A stretch of DNA of 64,000 bases from Oscheius dolichura (taxonomy: Eukaryota; Nematoda; Chromadorea; Rhabditida; Rhabditidae): the NCBI GenBank assembly GCA_932521035.1, contig OW051492.1, positions 3,472,001 through 3,536,000 on the forward strand, given 5' to 3'. The notes under the pieces were generated by a model that was given only the letters and a program-made list of their open reading frames with translations, was not told the origin of the DNA and did not search any database. Positions 13,832 to 24,341 of the stretch are shown here, in pieces. Within the stretch, counting starts at the first letter, position 1. Each line of letters opens with the position of its first letter. The translations under genes were made by a program, and so were the position numbers.

Positions 13832-15050
13832 ATGGCCGACGCCGTCATCCAGGCACAGGACAGCCGGAAGCTCCTCCACGTCAACCGAAGTCTTATGGCC
13901 TGTCACTGTACATTTTTCAAGGATCTATTCTTCTCCGAATCGCCCGAGTCGAAGAAGAGTGTCCTGATCGTCGGGATAGACTTCGATATCCTCGTCGAGA
14001 TATTGAAAATCATCCACCAAGTCAATAGAAATTGTGAGTTTGTCGGGAAGGGAACACTGGCAGTCATAAAAGGACACCTCGACCCATTTATGCCTTGTAG
14101 GTGTTTGTGGTGGCAAATTTCAACCAGCTGATTACGTCGAGATGTCTTATCAGCGCCGGGCACAATTTACCGCACCTTGAACTATTATCCGTGAACTTTT
14201 CTTCTGGGCCCGGGGGTTTCCGTCTTCCTAGTGGAACGTATCAGGCGAAACGAGACGAGCTCGCCCGTGGCCTTCCCACTCGTCCTCCCCCGCCTCGGGC
14301 AGATGCCCCAATAATTATATTTCGCTCGACAGAGCTACAGCTACCCAGAAGATTTACTCCTAAAGACGTAGATTTGACTGTTTGGAATATTTTCCCTAAT
14401 TTACTCATTATACGTAGTCGTCCCATGGTCGTCTTCATTGTGACCCCTTGTCCGGCTGTCGCCCGCATTCTGTGCCGACTCCCGCTGCCCCCCTCCTCCA
14501 GCCATACCAAAATGTTTAGTTTTCAGTCGGCATCTCCGGTCACAGTCTGTACTCTCCCAAGATGTTGGCCCTCCTTTACGAGGCCTCCCAAGTATTCGGC
14601 ATCCCCTTGATCCGGGATCTCTTCTACCAGCAGCTGCCCCAAATCGACCCCAAGGAGGCCTTCCAATTGTGTGTAAAGTTGAAATTAGCCGACGATAAGG
14701 TCCACCTTCTTCTTTTCCTCTATTCACCCGCTCCTTTCCAGGCGAGATTCCTGTCCCAGATGAATTTCCTCGAGATTGAAGAGTTTCTCGACCAGGGCGG
14801 GGAGGAGGCCAGTCTCTCGCCGGTGGATGTCGCCGTCATGGTCGAGAAATGTAAAGAGAAATATTCCAACGAAAAGAAAATACAGTGTAAACGGTGCGGG
14901 TCGTCGAATTTGACGCCGCTCTGCGAACACCCGGACTGGAAACACCGAAGGGGAGGAGGGAACATGTCCGTCAGCTCGTTCAGATGTAATAACTGTAAAG
15001 CCACACGGATATCCGTACTCAAAAAGTTTCATTCGGAACCGTGTGATTAA
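13832..15050 (+). CDS. BTB-domain protein with C-terminal zinc ribbon (paralogue C)
   Basis: Exons: 13832-about 14031, 14527-14699 and 14742-15050. The BTB core reads MADAVIQAQDSRKLLHVNRS, CTFFKDLFFSE and LVEILKIIHQVNRNC. The second exon carries GHSLYSPKMLALLYEAS and DPKEAFQLC. The third carries MNFLEIEEFLDQ, then SLSPVDVAVMVEKCKEK and a zinc ribbon with CKRCGS and CNNCKA separated by a basic loop. Intron positions match paralogues A and B, but intron 1 is about 490 bp and GC-rich. Exon codons here are also much richer in G and C than in paralogue B only 400 bp away. Confidence 0.85.
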
Positions 15051-15077
15051 TAAAATGTACATAACGACTCGTGTATA

Positions 15078-15284
15078 TCATTGAAAGGAGTGAAGGTTGC
15101 GGTAATCCTCCCAGGCATTGAGGAGCCAGGAGGGGCAGAGAAGAGGCGCCGTCGGCCAGGAGATTGGTCGCAAATTGAAGTAATTTAACTGCAGTTTAAA
15201 GTTGGCCGTGTAGCCCTCGACCTGTAGAATACTTTCATAATAAAACTTCGCAAAATTGAGGTTACAAGAAGTCGCAAATGCCAT
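15078..15284 (-). CDS. Small hypothetical ORF, 68 aa
   Basis: Single open frame beginning MAFATSCNLNFAKFYYES and containing NYFNLRPISWPTAPLLCPSW. Aromatic-rich and not low-complexity, so it may be a genuine exon, perhaps the last exon of a minus-strand gene. It converges with BTB paralogue C, whose stop is 28 bp away. No family recognised. Confidence 0.35.
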   Translation of the reverse strand: MAFATSCNLNFAKFYYESILQVEGYTANFKLQLNYFNLRPISWPTAPLLCPSWLLNAWEDYRNLHSFQ

Positions 15285-15535
15285 CCTCCCGCCGCCCCCT
15301 TCTGGCCGAGCTGGTTCTTCTCATCGCCTTCCCATTATATGAATCTGGAGTATTTTTGAAAAGAAGTGCCAGTGACATGTTCACCAGCCGATTCTGGACG
15401 ATCAATACAAATCTAGACAATAACACAGTCCCTGGCTGCTTGTTCCCCTTTGATTACAGACCAGATATTCCCATCACACACAATCAATTCCATCTCGAGG
15501 AGGCGTGCGACCCCCAGGTTACGGTAGTCGAATAG
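15278..15535 (+). CDS. Hypothetical ORF carrying one copy of a 134-bp inverted duplication
   Basis: Open frame of 85 aa from ATG 15278. Residues from about 36 on encode SRFWTINTNLDNN and PFDYRPDIPITH. The same peptide is encoded on the minus strand by the second copy (16091-16224), with one residue change (N to S) inside the shared block. A hydrophobic stretch LLAELVLLIAFPLY follows the start and could be a signal peptide. No family recognised. Confidence 0.4.
   Translation: MPSSRRPLLAELVLLIAFPLYESGVFLKRSASDMFTSRFWTINTNLDNNTVPGCLFPFDYRPDIPITHNQFHLEEACDPQVTVVE
15381..15514 (+). repeat. Inverted duplication, left arm (134 bp)
   Basis: Identical in reverse complement to 16091-16224 except for two substitutions. 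The spacer between arms is about 576 bp. Confidence 0.95.
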
Positions 15536-16090
15536 GAGGGAAACATATATAACATGCCGTCATAATGACCTTTCCGATAGTTCGAAGACGCCGAACTGTG
15601 TCCTTTCGGCTACAAAATTGCGTTTTCTCCTGGTACAGACATACATTTTCAATAATTAGGGCATGCTCTTGATCAGGAAAACGTGACGAATCTTGTGCTT
15701 TTGATCTTTTTTGGACTAATGGAGGTTCTCCTAATAAAGTTTACGTTTTTCTGGAAGGGGAGCTCTTCTTGTATTCTACAGGGGAGGAATGCCGCCTTGT
15801 GGGGGCGGATGATCTCTCCTCTCCTGCCCCTGATGGCTAACAAACATACCAAAAGTTCATTACTCACAGTTTATAGCCGCCCTCAATTTGGCAGGTGGCC
15901 ATCTCCCTCCCGCCTCCCCCTCCTCCCCGTCCCGCCGACCATTCTCATCAAATCCCCCCTTCAGCGTATTCTACCCCTTCCCAACAAGCCGGTGCCAGGT
16001 AACTCGTCGTCCATTTATTTTTATTTTATTCGAAAATGCCCAAACCTCAGCTGCAACTGGGGGGTCTTGGCCGGCGGCCAAATATTTTTC

Positions 16091-16224
16091 GGGGCCGCAC
16101 GCCTCCTCGAGATGGAATTGACTGTGTGTGATGGGAATATCTGGTCTGTAATCAAAGGGGAACAAGCAGCCAGGGACTGTGTTATTGTCTAGATTTGTAT
16201 TGATCGTCCAGAATCGGCTGGTGA
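16091..16224 (-). repeat. Inverted duplication, right arm (134 bp)
   Basis: Reverse-complement partner of 15381-15514. On the minus strand it lies inside an open frame starting at ATG 16312 that also reads through PFDYRPDIPITH. The sequence on both sides of the arm differs from that of the left copy. Confidence 0.95.
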
Positions 16225-16319
16225 GTGAGTGACTGCTATTGGTGAAATGAGAAGCCGGACAGATCGCACTGGGCAGGCAACTAGGGAGCCTTTTCCTAAT
16301 ACTGGCACCCATACACCCT

Positions 16320-19300
16320 CAGCGTTTTATCAAGTGAAATTTGCCTGCCGAGACTATATGGGTGCAGGGAGGACGCGCAGGTAAAGCTGGTCAGGTGGGG
16401 TTTCCGATGCCCGGTACGCTTCAGCCTGCCTCGGTTCCAAAAGCAGGCCCAGCACATTTTAAATCTCACCTCGAGAGCTTGCTCATTCTAATGTAATAGA
16501 GTAAGCCATGGTAATTATTAAAGGACGAAATGCCCAGATCTTTCCGCCCTATCCTTCTTGTCTTCCCCCAAACGGAGTCCTTTGCGATCTCCTGCTTCGT
16601 CCCTATTGTATCCCCTCTCTCCTTCCTGAAAAGGTCAAAACGACAAAGACCATGCCCTGTTTATTACTAGATATTACTAGATATTCCCAGGGAGTCAGCT
16701 CTTTTTCTGCCCGACTACGTGTCTCTTTCCCTCGCCATTAAACCATGAAGTGTGCAGAGGATGGACACGAGACGATCTTTACGGTCTTTGGCACCGGGCC
16801 AAGGCTCTTGTCCGAGAGTGGATTTCTTTCGTTTCTCTGCAATTTTTTCTAATGATGAGCCTCTCTCATTAAAAGTGCTGTCCCTGCTCTCCCCGCTTTG
16901 ATGAAGGCAATCAGCCAAATGAAACTTTGATTTCTCGTTTTTTCAAGGAGGATGCTCTCCCGGGGAGGGGGGGGGCCTCTTCCGCTTCTTCTTCTCTTCC
17001 GGTTGGATTTTCAACCACGGGTGGAAGGGGCCAGTGCCTCAACTTGCCCTCTCCACTCCCTCCTCCCTACTTTCCCAGGGCTGCCGATGACCGTATGGCC
17101 AACTCATCGACAGGGGGCCGTGCCTGGCTCCCCGTCTGCCATGGTCTTTGTCTCGTCTCCCCCACCGGCACGAAATCTCCTCCCCGAGAAAACTTCCCCC
17201 ATTCATTGTTATGATTTTATAGGGCTGTATCCCCGGGTCCAATTGCCGTTTCTTTCCTGTCTAGTCGTTTTTCCTCGTCCTCCCTTTGGCAGCAATTGCA
17301 CAGATTAGTCCCCCCGGCGTATCAGGGAAGCCGATTAGGAGGAGGGACCACCCAGGAAGAAAATTATAAGGGATCATAAATCGAGGCTATCTTTTTATTT
17401 AAATAATGAAGGGAGCACTTCCCGGTCAGGGGAAAACAACCAGGAGGAGTCCGTTCATCTCCTTGATTAAGCCTCGTGGCCCTCCCTGGTGCGTGTGAAC
17501 ACCAGGCCGTTTATGGCGAGACTTTAGAAGTCGGCGGAAATAGTCGAGGCCCTGTGCCAAAAGTATAAAAACTGTCCTCCCCCCTACAATCTCTATTCGT
17601 AGCCCAATTAGCCTGTCTGTTTACTCCCCCGTTTTTTGGAGTGGGAATGTGATTCATTCCAGAAAAATGTTAAATAACTGTTATGTCCCAGATGATCTTT
17701 GGTCTAGCTAGCCTAAAAGTAAACCGTGTCCACTTCTTTCCCCTCCCCCACCCGCATCATGCGCCCTGCTTCCCCCTTCAATTAGCCGCCTGTTATTTCT
17801 TGCAAACATCGTGTACAGAGTTCAGGTCGTCCTTGAATCATCTGCCCACGACGTCACCGTAATTTAGGAGCCCTAGCCGATAATTTGCTCCAATCGGAAG
17901 ATTCTCATAATTTCGTAGAAAAGGAGAAGGCCCCTTTCTTCTTTTTTTTTCAAACTTGAGGGGTCAATACACATTCATCTGTTATAATTTGTGGTATCAT
18001 TTCCATTTCCACACTCTTAACATCCAGGGGAGGAAATGAACGAACAGTTTATAATAATCAAAGTTTTGATTTTAGAAACTTCCAGGTTCGTTCCAGCTGT
18101 AGAATACTTTCCCATGGTAGAGAAAAAGGCTCCCCGGCGGTCCCTGCGCCTGAACTCAGGAATTTTCGGGGGACGAAACTTATAAAAAGACTGGTAGTCC
18201 TTATGACTCACAAGTTATGGCTATGTTAAATAATACACTATTTGACGAGATTGGGCGGTATCGGGCACAATCTGTCGCTCGGTCGATAAACATACTGTAC
18301 CGCGCTACCGTATCCTCCTGATAACCGGCGCCCGCTCCCTGTTTTTGCCACGTTTTGCGCTAGTTTACAACACGTCTTCTCATCCTCCCTTTTTTGACTC
18401 ATCACTCCACCCTCAGCAGTATTTTTCTCCTCCCAACTCGTCTAATTTCCGCCTTCCCCCCATCTCGCCGTTCATTATTCGCCGTGTGTTCTATTCCTGG
18501 GGATGTCTTGGCTCCGTTTGAAATGAATCCCATTTGTCTTTGTCCTCAAAACGCGGTGGTCGAGATGGCAGAGGGGGCTAATTTTTTGGACCCATCATCC
18601 GATGCTCGGCAGGGGCTTCTCGAAGGAGAGTTCCTGCTTTGTTTTGATCATTGGAATATGAGTCATCCCACTTCGAGGGATCAGCGGAGAGAGCAGGGTA
18701 GAACAAGCTAAAGTCTTGGAAAATATGTACTTTGTATTCCGACAGTCGAAAACTTGTTTTTTGAAAACATGTTCGGCGGCAGGAGGGGACGCTTTGCTTC
18801 CCGTTGCGGGTCACCGCCGGCTACTGTAGCCAGCTGGTTCCAGCCTGCCCTCCTCCTTCAAAGAGCCACCGCTCTGCCCCCTCCTTCTGAGTCATGAATT
18901 GATTTTTAGTCTCGTGACAGTCTCCCCCATCACGTGCTGCTTCAAAACGGGATAAAAATAACTGACCCCGAAATGTACTCCTCCCGAGATCGGCGACCTC
19001 CTCCCCTGCCCGCCACTGTTCCCGGTTAATTCCATCCTCCCTTCTCCCCGGGCATCTCAACCTCATTGACTAACAAATGACATGACAATTTCAATTTTTA
19101 CGTCATTGCTCCCTTTGAGAACATAGAGAATCCCTTTCCTTTTGCATAGGTTGCTGGGGACCTCATCCTCCCGTAAGATTTAGTACGAGTCGCTCGGACG
19201 ACGACATAAGCTACTTCTCGTGAGCGGATAGAATAGCAAGAAGGAGGTCGGAAGAACAGAAAGCCTTTTAGCTAGATTAGGTCGTCTGTACAACATGCTG

Positions 19301-19630
19301 CATCATTTCTGTAAGGGGCATCTTCTGGGAGGGCAGAAGGGAGGCCTGTCCCCAGCCCGCGTTTAGTCATCTCCAGACGGTCGCAGGCCTCCCCATGAGT
19401 AGCGCATATGTCAGACCTCTAAGTATCCGCCAGGTTTACCGGATTGTTTTTTGTCATCTCAGTCCATCCATCGATCATAGTACGATACCCTCCAGTTTGG
19501 TCACCGGCTACCCTCCTCCCCTCTCCTAATCCAAGTCGATGCTGGCTTTTTCGAGATTTCTCGGATTACAAGTATTAGAGGGATATTTTTCGCACCTTTA
19601 CCACCTTCTCCCAGTAAAGAATTCTGACTT
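16320..19630. other. Long gene-poor, pyrimidine-rich interval
   Basis: The plus strand is dominated by CT-rich runs (CCTCCTCC-like). Short ORFs in all frames have no splice-consistent continuation and no recognisable domain. A palindromic CTACTGTAG occurs at 18821 and a related CTACCGTAT at 18305. I see no RNA gene, terminal repeats or tandem array. Confidence 0.4.
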
Positions 19631-19636
19631 CTAGAG

Positions 19637-20038
19637 ATGGTAGCCGCCCCAGAGTGCCGTCTGCCCCCTGCCGAGGAGGAGCCCGCCCAAGATCTTCCGC
19701 TGGCCCCAGTGGCCGACCGCCCAGACAGCCCTCCTCCCGGGATGCGCCTCTTGGTGGCTGCTCTCCGACCGCCCGTCACCGTTGGGTTTGTCGTAAACCT
19801 GGACAACCCCGTATGTTTTCTTTTTATCTTTTCCAAATAACTCGCTCTGTAGACCAACATAACCCTCGACCAGCTCACCTACACCCGGGCAGAGGTCTGC
19901 CACCTCCTCCAGCAAGCCGGGCCTCCCATTACGTTTGTGCTTAATTGCAGTAACTGTGCGAGGGAGGTCCGGGCCCTCCCCTTCAATATCCCGGGGAGGT
20001 TCCTCTGCTCGGGATGTGCTGCTCTCTTCCAAGTCTAG
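19637..20038 (+). CDS. Small acidic protein with a C-terminal CxxC zinc-ribbon-like motif
   Basis: Two exons, 19637-19810 and 19853-20038, join in phase 0 to give 119 aa. The N-terminal third is Pro/Glu-rich. The second exon has a helical stretch (LDQLTYTRAEVCHLLQQAG) followed by CSNC and, 18 residues later, CSGC, then a hydrophobic end, ALFQV. Two CxxC pairs of this spacing suggest a small zinc ribbon. No family is recognised. It is similar in spirit to, but not clearly homologous with, the BTB-linked ribbons upstream. Confidence 0.55.
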
Positions 20039-20922
20039 GTAGGTAATAAGCACTTTTACGGTAAAAGTGCAAAAGTCTTTTACCAAAGAAGCAGATCCTT
20101 TCCAGGCGGTCGCCAGCCAAGCTGTCTCGTGATCTCTCTGGTAAATCCCCTCTTCCCACCTTATCTTTGGTTCCTTCTGCTTCTTCTTGTGTTTGTAATT
20201 ATTGTTCCGTCTCTCCTTTTTGTTCTCCCTCGATACAATCTGGTCGCAACTACCGTAGCCCGCGAATCTCTCCCCATCGGGGGGCATTTGAATCGGCTGA
20301 TCTTTTTGTAACAACTCTGATACAAGCCAGTCCATTGACGGAAAACAGCTAACCAGATTGCATTCTCTCTACAATATCCTTCCCTTCCCTTTCAATTCAT
20401 CTCCTACCGGTAGGATACATTTCCCCTTGTAGATATTATCGTCTCTCCTCCAACTTTTCCCAATTCTTTCACCCGGAATAAAGACAGATTCTGTGATACG
20501 GTTAACCAATATAATTGGTCTTGTCCACTACTTACCTTTGAACTATTCTAATTGTCTAATTCGTCTTCAGATACATGGTCAATATAGGTGTCGAGAAAGA
20601 AGAACACGACTATATACCGTAGCTAGACATCGCCGCTGTTAGAGTGAGTCTTTTCTTTACCAGGAGACAGAGAATCTCCTTCTGGGTTTCCCCCCGGAAC
20701 AGCTCCCAATACCCGGCCCTCTTCGTCTCGTGGAGGCCCTTTGATCCTTGTAACTGTCCCTGGCAGCGAACATCTTGGCGACAGGACAGTGCCCAGCAGA
20801 TCTTGTTCTTTTGATATTTCCACTTCCTCCTTCTTTTTAGCTCCTTTCTAGCCGCATATTTTCCCAGTCCCTACAAGTGTCCATCTCACAAACAGGGCAG
20901 ATTGAGAATTTGTTTAGTCACA

Positions 20923-22945
20923 ATGGGGGCTGAGATTGACACAGTATTCAAAACATACGCGGGCAATAGAGCACAGCTGATAGACTTGGAAGTGCTGAAA
21001 CTTTGGGGTTCATCTCACTCATCTGCAAGTTCTCCTCTAATATCGTAATTCCCCCTATTTCACAGATTCTCTTCAATATTTCCATAAATCTTAACATCTT
21101 TCAGGCTCCCGATAGCGTAGAAATGGACGACGCTCTACTGAACTTCCTGGATGAATTTGGCGAGGGGATGTACAATTGCTATTCACCAAAGATTAGAGAT
21201 AGAAATCGAGGTAGGGCAGCAACTAGGAGGAGACATATTAGAACTTTAGGAGTCTGCTTTCCACCGTCGCCCAAGGGAGGTCTCAAATGTTTGTCTCTCT
21301 TTCTTATTATTCTTGAGAATTTCCTTTACAGACGTGATTAACAGGAAAACAAATAAGATACGTCGCTCAACCTCGACCGCCTCTCCAGTGGACGACGGTG
21401 GGCCTTCCAGTAGCGCCTCGCTTGCTTCAACTGTTGACTCCTCAAATTTCGATGAACTGCTGGTTGACGTCGAATCGGTACCCAAACATCTCGGAACTGA
21501 TTGTCCGGATCTGGTTGAAGTTGCTAGTAAGCCTGGTTTCCTCCTTACTCCTCCTCCATCTTTAGAAGAGTCTTCCGATCTCCTGCGAGTCTGTTACAAC
21601 CATGACCACAAGGCCAATCTCCCAGTCGAGCCTTCAACTGCCGTTCCTACTCCAGAACTTCGAGGTCCTATTCCGCAAAGATCTTCCAACGGTAGAGAGG
21701 GCTCTATTCATTCCAAATCTGCCATTTACAGTGATTGTAAAGAGGAAGGCTGGCCAGGAACACGCTGCCGAACCGTCGCCCGCGTCCGTCGTGAAGAATG
21801 CCCGTCCAAAAGTTTGGGAACAAATGGAAGAGCCGGCTAAACGTATCTGTGGACTTGTGCCATCTTCTCGTGGTAAAGACTATAACTAGAAAACTCTACA
21901 GATCTTTAGAATCCGAGGGAGAAATCCCGTCTCCTCTCCTGAACCTCCGCCTAGCCAATGTTCCCCTCAACGAGGAGATGGACTACGAGATGGACTACAG
22001 GTGATATCCTCTCTGAATTCTGGTTCTAATTTATGACTGCAGGACTACGATCAACCGAAAAGTGAGGACATCGAAGGTGACCACTTCAGAGAGACCTGCC
22101 CTCCTGTCGCCCAAGACTCCAACTCCTCTCTTCAAACTAAGGTAAGCGGGACGACGGGACTGAGACGACAGAGATTCTAGAGATCCCAAAACGCCTAGAA
22201 AAGAGATAAAGGCAGTCAAATACGGAGATATATCTTCTCAAAAACTGAGGTAGAGGATGACTGGGAAAGGGGTAATAACCCATTTTCAGTGGAAACTCCT
22301 ACCTTGGAAAGAGACGCCTCTCTACAGACACGCAGACGATGCTCACCAACTTCCACACCCCGGCTAAGGTCGCCAAGAAGACGGCCTCCTCGATTCTTTC
22401 TCAATTGGATAAGGCCAAGCTCCGGGAAGAAATGGAAGCACAGAGAAAGCCATCCCCTCTTAGTCCAAATGAGGAAAAAAGGTACGGGATGACGCGGTCA
22501 ATGGGAACGGGAGATTACAGAAAGGAGCTGGACAGACCCGAGAAAAAGAAGGAGCCAGAGGAGCCGGAACCCGAGGTGGAAGAAGTAGCACAGTTTCCTC
22601 CTTCCATAGAGTAGGCCCCGTATATTCTACAGTAATCCCTTTTTAGCGAATTGATCGAGCTCGGTCCCAAGATAGCAGCTGCCGTTGAAGGCGCACTGGG
22701 CAAGGGCATTCCTCCCAAAAAGGGCATATCTTGCGACGGCAGAACTCCGACTAAAGACCTCAAGAGGTATGAACTGGTCCAGCCCAAGAACACTATTTAC
22801 TCTTTCAGGTCTCATTTTTCCTTTGGATCGAATCAGCCACCGCACCAGAAGATCTCCAACTCTAGCGTCTGTAATGTCTACATAACCCAGAATTACACAA
22901 TCCATGTTCAAGCAGAGAAGAAATCAGATAACAAGAATTTATAGA
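20923..22945 (+). CDS. Unrecognised low-complexity multi-exon gene
   Basis: ATG 20923 opens MGAEIDTVFKTYAGNRAQL. A donor near 21006 and an acceptor near 21104 join to APDSVEMDDALLNFLDEFG. Further exons read NRKTNKIRR, an Ser/Thr/Asp-rich stretch, TPAKVAKKTASSILSQLDKA (about 22346) and an acidic KKKEPEEPEPEVEEV region. The last exon holds ELIELGPKIAAAVEGALG and KKGISCDGRTPTKDL, with a stop at 22942. Several exon joins are ambiguous because two frames stay open around 21600-21890. The product looks largely disordered with short charged motifs. I do not recognise it. Confidence 0.5.
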
Positions 22946-24341
22946 ACAGAATCTATCTAAAGTTATCCACTTGTGTAACCTCTCCAATGTCTCCCCCGTG
23001 CCTACTGCCCCCTGTCATAGCCACCGCCAATTCACTTTAACCGTCCGTGTGTCATGTCCGAATTTTATCGTCAAATGACCGGGGTAGCAGATACATTTAT
23101 ACGTGATAATATTATATATTATATACAGTAATCAATAGTAATAAATAGTCAATATTTAATGGCTTGAAAGAAGAAGCACCAAGCAGATTTAATAGAGACA
23201 GTCTGTCTCGAGGAGACCTGCTCCTGTGGTATAGATTCTCTTATTTGGGGGACTTGGGAAAACAGTCCTGGAGTTATGGATTATATAGGACAACAAGGTG
23301 GACGGAGCAGCCCATTCTACAGTATACTCCAAGTTTGAGGAGCCTCTCTGTCCGCGTCTCCTGCTCTACAAACAGTCCTTTTTTTGTCTAGGGGGTGAAT
23401 TATACCTGTTGCTCAGACAGAGCAGCGAATTCCGATTCATATGGTTGGCAGATTCATCGAGCTCCTAAATATCAATTCTAGTAGAAAGAGATGGATAGAA
23501 ACAAGCCCGGGGAAGATGCAAATGGAGCAATTTAAAAGGAAGGGTGGGTGGTGAAATAGGATGGATGGGCCCTACCCGAGAAGCAAAATTGACACCAATT
23601 TCTCATTCATAAAGTGGAGGAGGAATATTAACATTCGGAGAAGAGGACAGCAGGAGAGGCGCTCACACACAGTGCCGTCCTCCCAGCAATTGAATGGAGT
23701 TGTGAAATAACGAGGGTGGGGGAAGCCATTTGTTACGGGCCGACGAGTTATGAAATGGGGTTGACTGGAAGTACGGGAGGACGATATTGATCTATGGGGG
23801 GAGGGGGCAGACAGAAGACAATGAGACCGTGATCACGGGGGGACGCTGTTTATGCAAATGAGTTGGCCATCTTCCAGTTGGTAAAAACAACAACAGGAGA
23901 CTGGGGCAGACGGAGGAAGCCCGGAGTTAACCAGTAGGGACTGTCAAAGGATTGCTCGAAGCCCTCGGAGAATTTATTGGGAACAATAAGGGGAGCTCTC
24001 GTAAGAAATGAATTGATACCCCGATCGCCTTTCCGAATTCTTTGGGCAGGGAGAATAATAGAAGGAAGAGACGGGCCAGCTTCACGTGAGCGAGTGACCG
24101 AATGACCTTGTGGATATGCATAATGGCGCTGTTGATGAAAACAAGCACGAAATGGGCTGCGGATACCATCTGCTCTCTTGTTTACGGGATGATGTCATCC
24201 GGCAGGAAAACGCCGGAATAACCTTGGGAGGATTATCTAATTCCCGACAGATGCCTCATTCCTCTAGTCTGTTCCGGGACTACTGGAATGACCAAAGGAT
24301 ACAGAAATAAAACGAGGCGCATTTATTCTTGACAACGACCT
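22946..24341. other. Intergenic, no gene seen
   Basis: Bases 23090-23160 are AT-rich with ATATTATATATTATATAC. The rest is increasingly purine-rich on the plus strand. No ORF here has splice-consistent neighbours. Confidence 0.4.

Noticed and set aside
16300-16375. GCACCCATA...TATGGGTGC as a MITE or terminator hairpin
   Set aside because: Only about 10 bp of pairing around a 55-base loop, with no flanking duplication.
19631-20335. 234-aa minus-strand frame
   Set aside because: Antisense to the two-exon zinc-ribbon gene and it would read through that gene's intron; low-complexity Arg/Glu content.
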